Shown in pieces: positions 5,677 to 6,597 of a stretch of 6,597 nt of DNA. The position numbers and the translations under genes were made by a program. Source of the stretch: Enterocloster bolteae (lineage in GTDB: Bacteria; Bacillota_A; Clostridia; Lachnospirales; Lachnospiraceae); contig JAETTS010000139.1 of the NCBI GenBank assembly GCA_021769025.1, forward strand, positions 1 through 6,597. Direction: 5' to 3'. Within the stretch, counting starts at the first letter, position 1. Each line of letters opens with the position of its first letter. The notes below the pieces were generated by a model. The model was not told the origin of the DNA. It did no database searches and saw only the letters and a list, made by a program, of their open reading frames with translations.

Positions 5677-6597
5677 CTAATCGACAATTTTAGTAATTAT
5701 CTTTGTCATATTGTCATATAAGCCTGGCCTGCTGGGGGCCTTTAAAACCACAGAAATGTATTCTTTGTTCTCCTGATCTCTGGATGCCATGATAAGACAA
5801 TACCCTGCCGCCTGGGTGGTTCCGGTCTTGCCGGAAAAGACAACCAGCCCTTCCGGTGTCTCCCTCTGGCCTACCATATACCAGTTGCCGCCTTCCCAAG
5901 TCTTGGTCACCGGATTGCCTTCGCCGTCTACATAATCCGCCGTGTACATGGTAGTCCGGGTCACATCCCGAAATTTCTGATACTTTAACGCCTCATTATA
6001 GATCAGATACAGGTCATACGCTGTCGTATAGTGATTCTCATCTGTCAGGCCATGGGGATTGGTAAAATGAGTCCCTGTAGCCCCCAGAGCCAATGCCTCC
6101 TGGTTCATCATATCCGCAAAAGCCTCAATGCTTCCAGCCATGTGGATGGCAATGGCCGCCCCCGCGTCATTGCCGGAAGGCAGCATAAGGCCATACAAAA
6201 GCTGTTCCAGAGTCAATACATCCCCTGGCTTTAAGTTGGCTAACGTCGCTCCGGCCTCTGATATCATCGCTTCCTCCGTCACCGTGACAGAGTCAGACAA
6301 ATCGCCGTATTTCACTGCCAGAAGAATGGTCATCACTTTTGTCGTGCTGGCCGGATACAGCCTCTCAAACGCATGTTTACTATATAACACCTGGTGTCCG
6401 GATATATCGAAAAGCGCTGCTGCCTCTGAGGTGGTTTCCTCCGGTGTAAATACACTTTCATCGCTTACCACACACAAATCTGACGCAAACAGCGCCTCAT
6501 GTTCCCGCTCTGCTGTCTCCAACTGGATGGGAAAACTCCTTTCCCCAAACGAGTATGGCTTCTCCAGTTCTGCCGCCCTTCCATTGCAGCCCCACAG
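5677..6597 (-). CDS. D-alanyl-D-alanine carboxypeptidase, peptidase S11 family (5' end beyond right edge)
   Basis: A DacF/PBP5-like enzyme that removes the terminal D-Ala from peptidoglycan stem peptides outside the membrane. The frame is open to the right edge: 306 residues are visible, and the true start lies outside. All three active-site motifs are present: S-T-T-K in YPASTTKVMT (visible residues 84-87), SGN in LPSGNDAG (141-143), and KTG in SGKTGTTQAAG (257-259). The first visible residues read LWGCNG, which resembles a lipobox with the lipidated cysteine at the fourth visible residue, suggesting a lipoprotein; the preceding signal peptide cannot be seen. The protein ends only about 47 residues after KTG, so it lacks the C-terminal beta domain and amphipathic anchor of PBP5/DacF. 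N-terminal lipid attachment would replace that anchor. In-frame TTG codons such as 6522 are internal. In spore formers some S11 enzymes shape the cortex; whether this one does is unknown. Confidence 0.9.
   Translation of the reverse strand: MWGCNGRAAELEKPYSFGERSFPIQLETAEREHEALFASDLCVVSDESVFTPEETTSEAAALFDISGHQVLYSKHAFERLYPASTTKVMTILLAVKYGDLSDSVTVTEEAMISEAGATLANLKPGDVLTLEQLLYGLMLPSGNDAGAAIAIHMAGSIEAFADMMNQEALALGATGTHFTNPHGLTDENHYTTAYDLYLIYNEALKYQKFRDVTRTTMYTADYVDGEGNPVTKTWEGGNWYMVGQRETPEGLVVFSGKTGTTQAAGYCLIMASRDQENKEYISVVLKAPSRPGLYDNMTKIITKIVD

Overview
The window looks like chromosomal DNA from a spore-forming, anaerobic, Gram-positive bacterium of the Clostridia, most likely Lachnospiraceae. 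The grounds are a mother-cell sporulation sigma factor (SigK), purine genes in which the usual bifunctional PurH is split into two proteins, strong AGGAGG-type ribosome binding sites, and the remnant of an AAA-ATPase/PD-(D/E)XK family that is common in gut Lachnospiraceae. This assignment comes from recognising protein families by eye; no search was run. All genes I accept lie on the minus strand, so transcription runs from right to left.

Right part (about 2354-6597): a compact housekeeping and sporulation block. It begins with the 3' portion of a D-Ala-D-Ala carboxypeptidase that is cut by the right edge. A strong sigma-A-type promoter sits directly behind its stop codon. Then come a small P-loop NTPase of unknown role, a PurO-type IMP cyclohydrolase, a stand-alone AICAR transformylase and SigK. 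The two purine enzymes together carry out the last two steps to IMP. SigK has its own gap, a TTG start, and a long hairpin in its leader that buries the Shine-Dalgarno sequence. A probable rho-independent terminator (2255-2299) closes the block.

Middle part (1359-2353): AT-rich, with no intact gene. Most of it is a heavily damaged copy of an AAA-ATPase-like/PDDEXK_9 protein (1465-2119), with at least four frameshifts, an in-frame stop and a large internal deletion.

Left part (1-1358): the N-terminal 452 codons of a CRISPR-associated Cas3 (HD nuclease plus the start of the helicase), cut by the left edge. Its motifs resemble subtype I-E Cas3. The rest of the cas operon and any CRISPR array would lie beyond position 1; no array is present here.

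The window therefore spans a junction between conserved core genes and an accessory, defence-related region, with the boundary close to the terminator behind sigK. I saw no clearly new system. The points most worth checking are the SigK leader hairpin, the P-loop protein next to the purine genes, and the AAA/PDDEXK remnant beside cas3.
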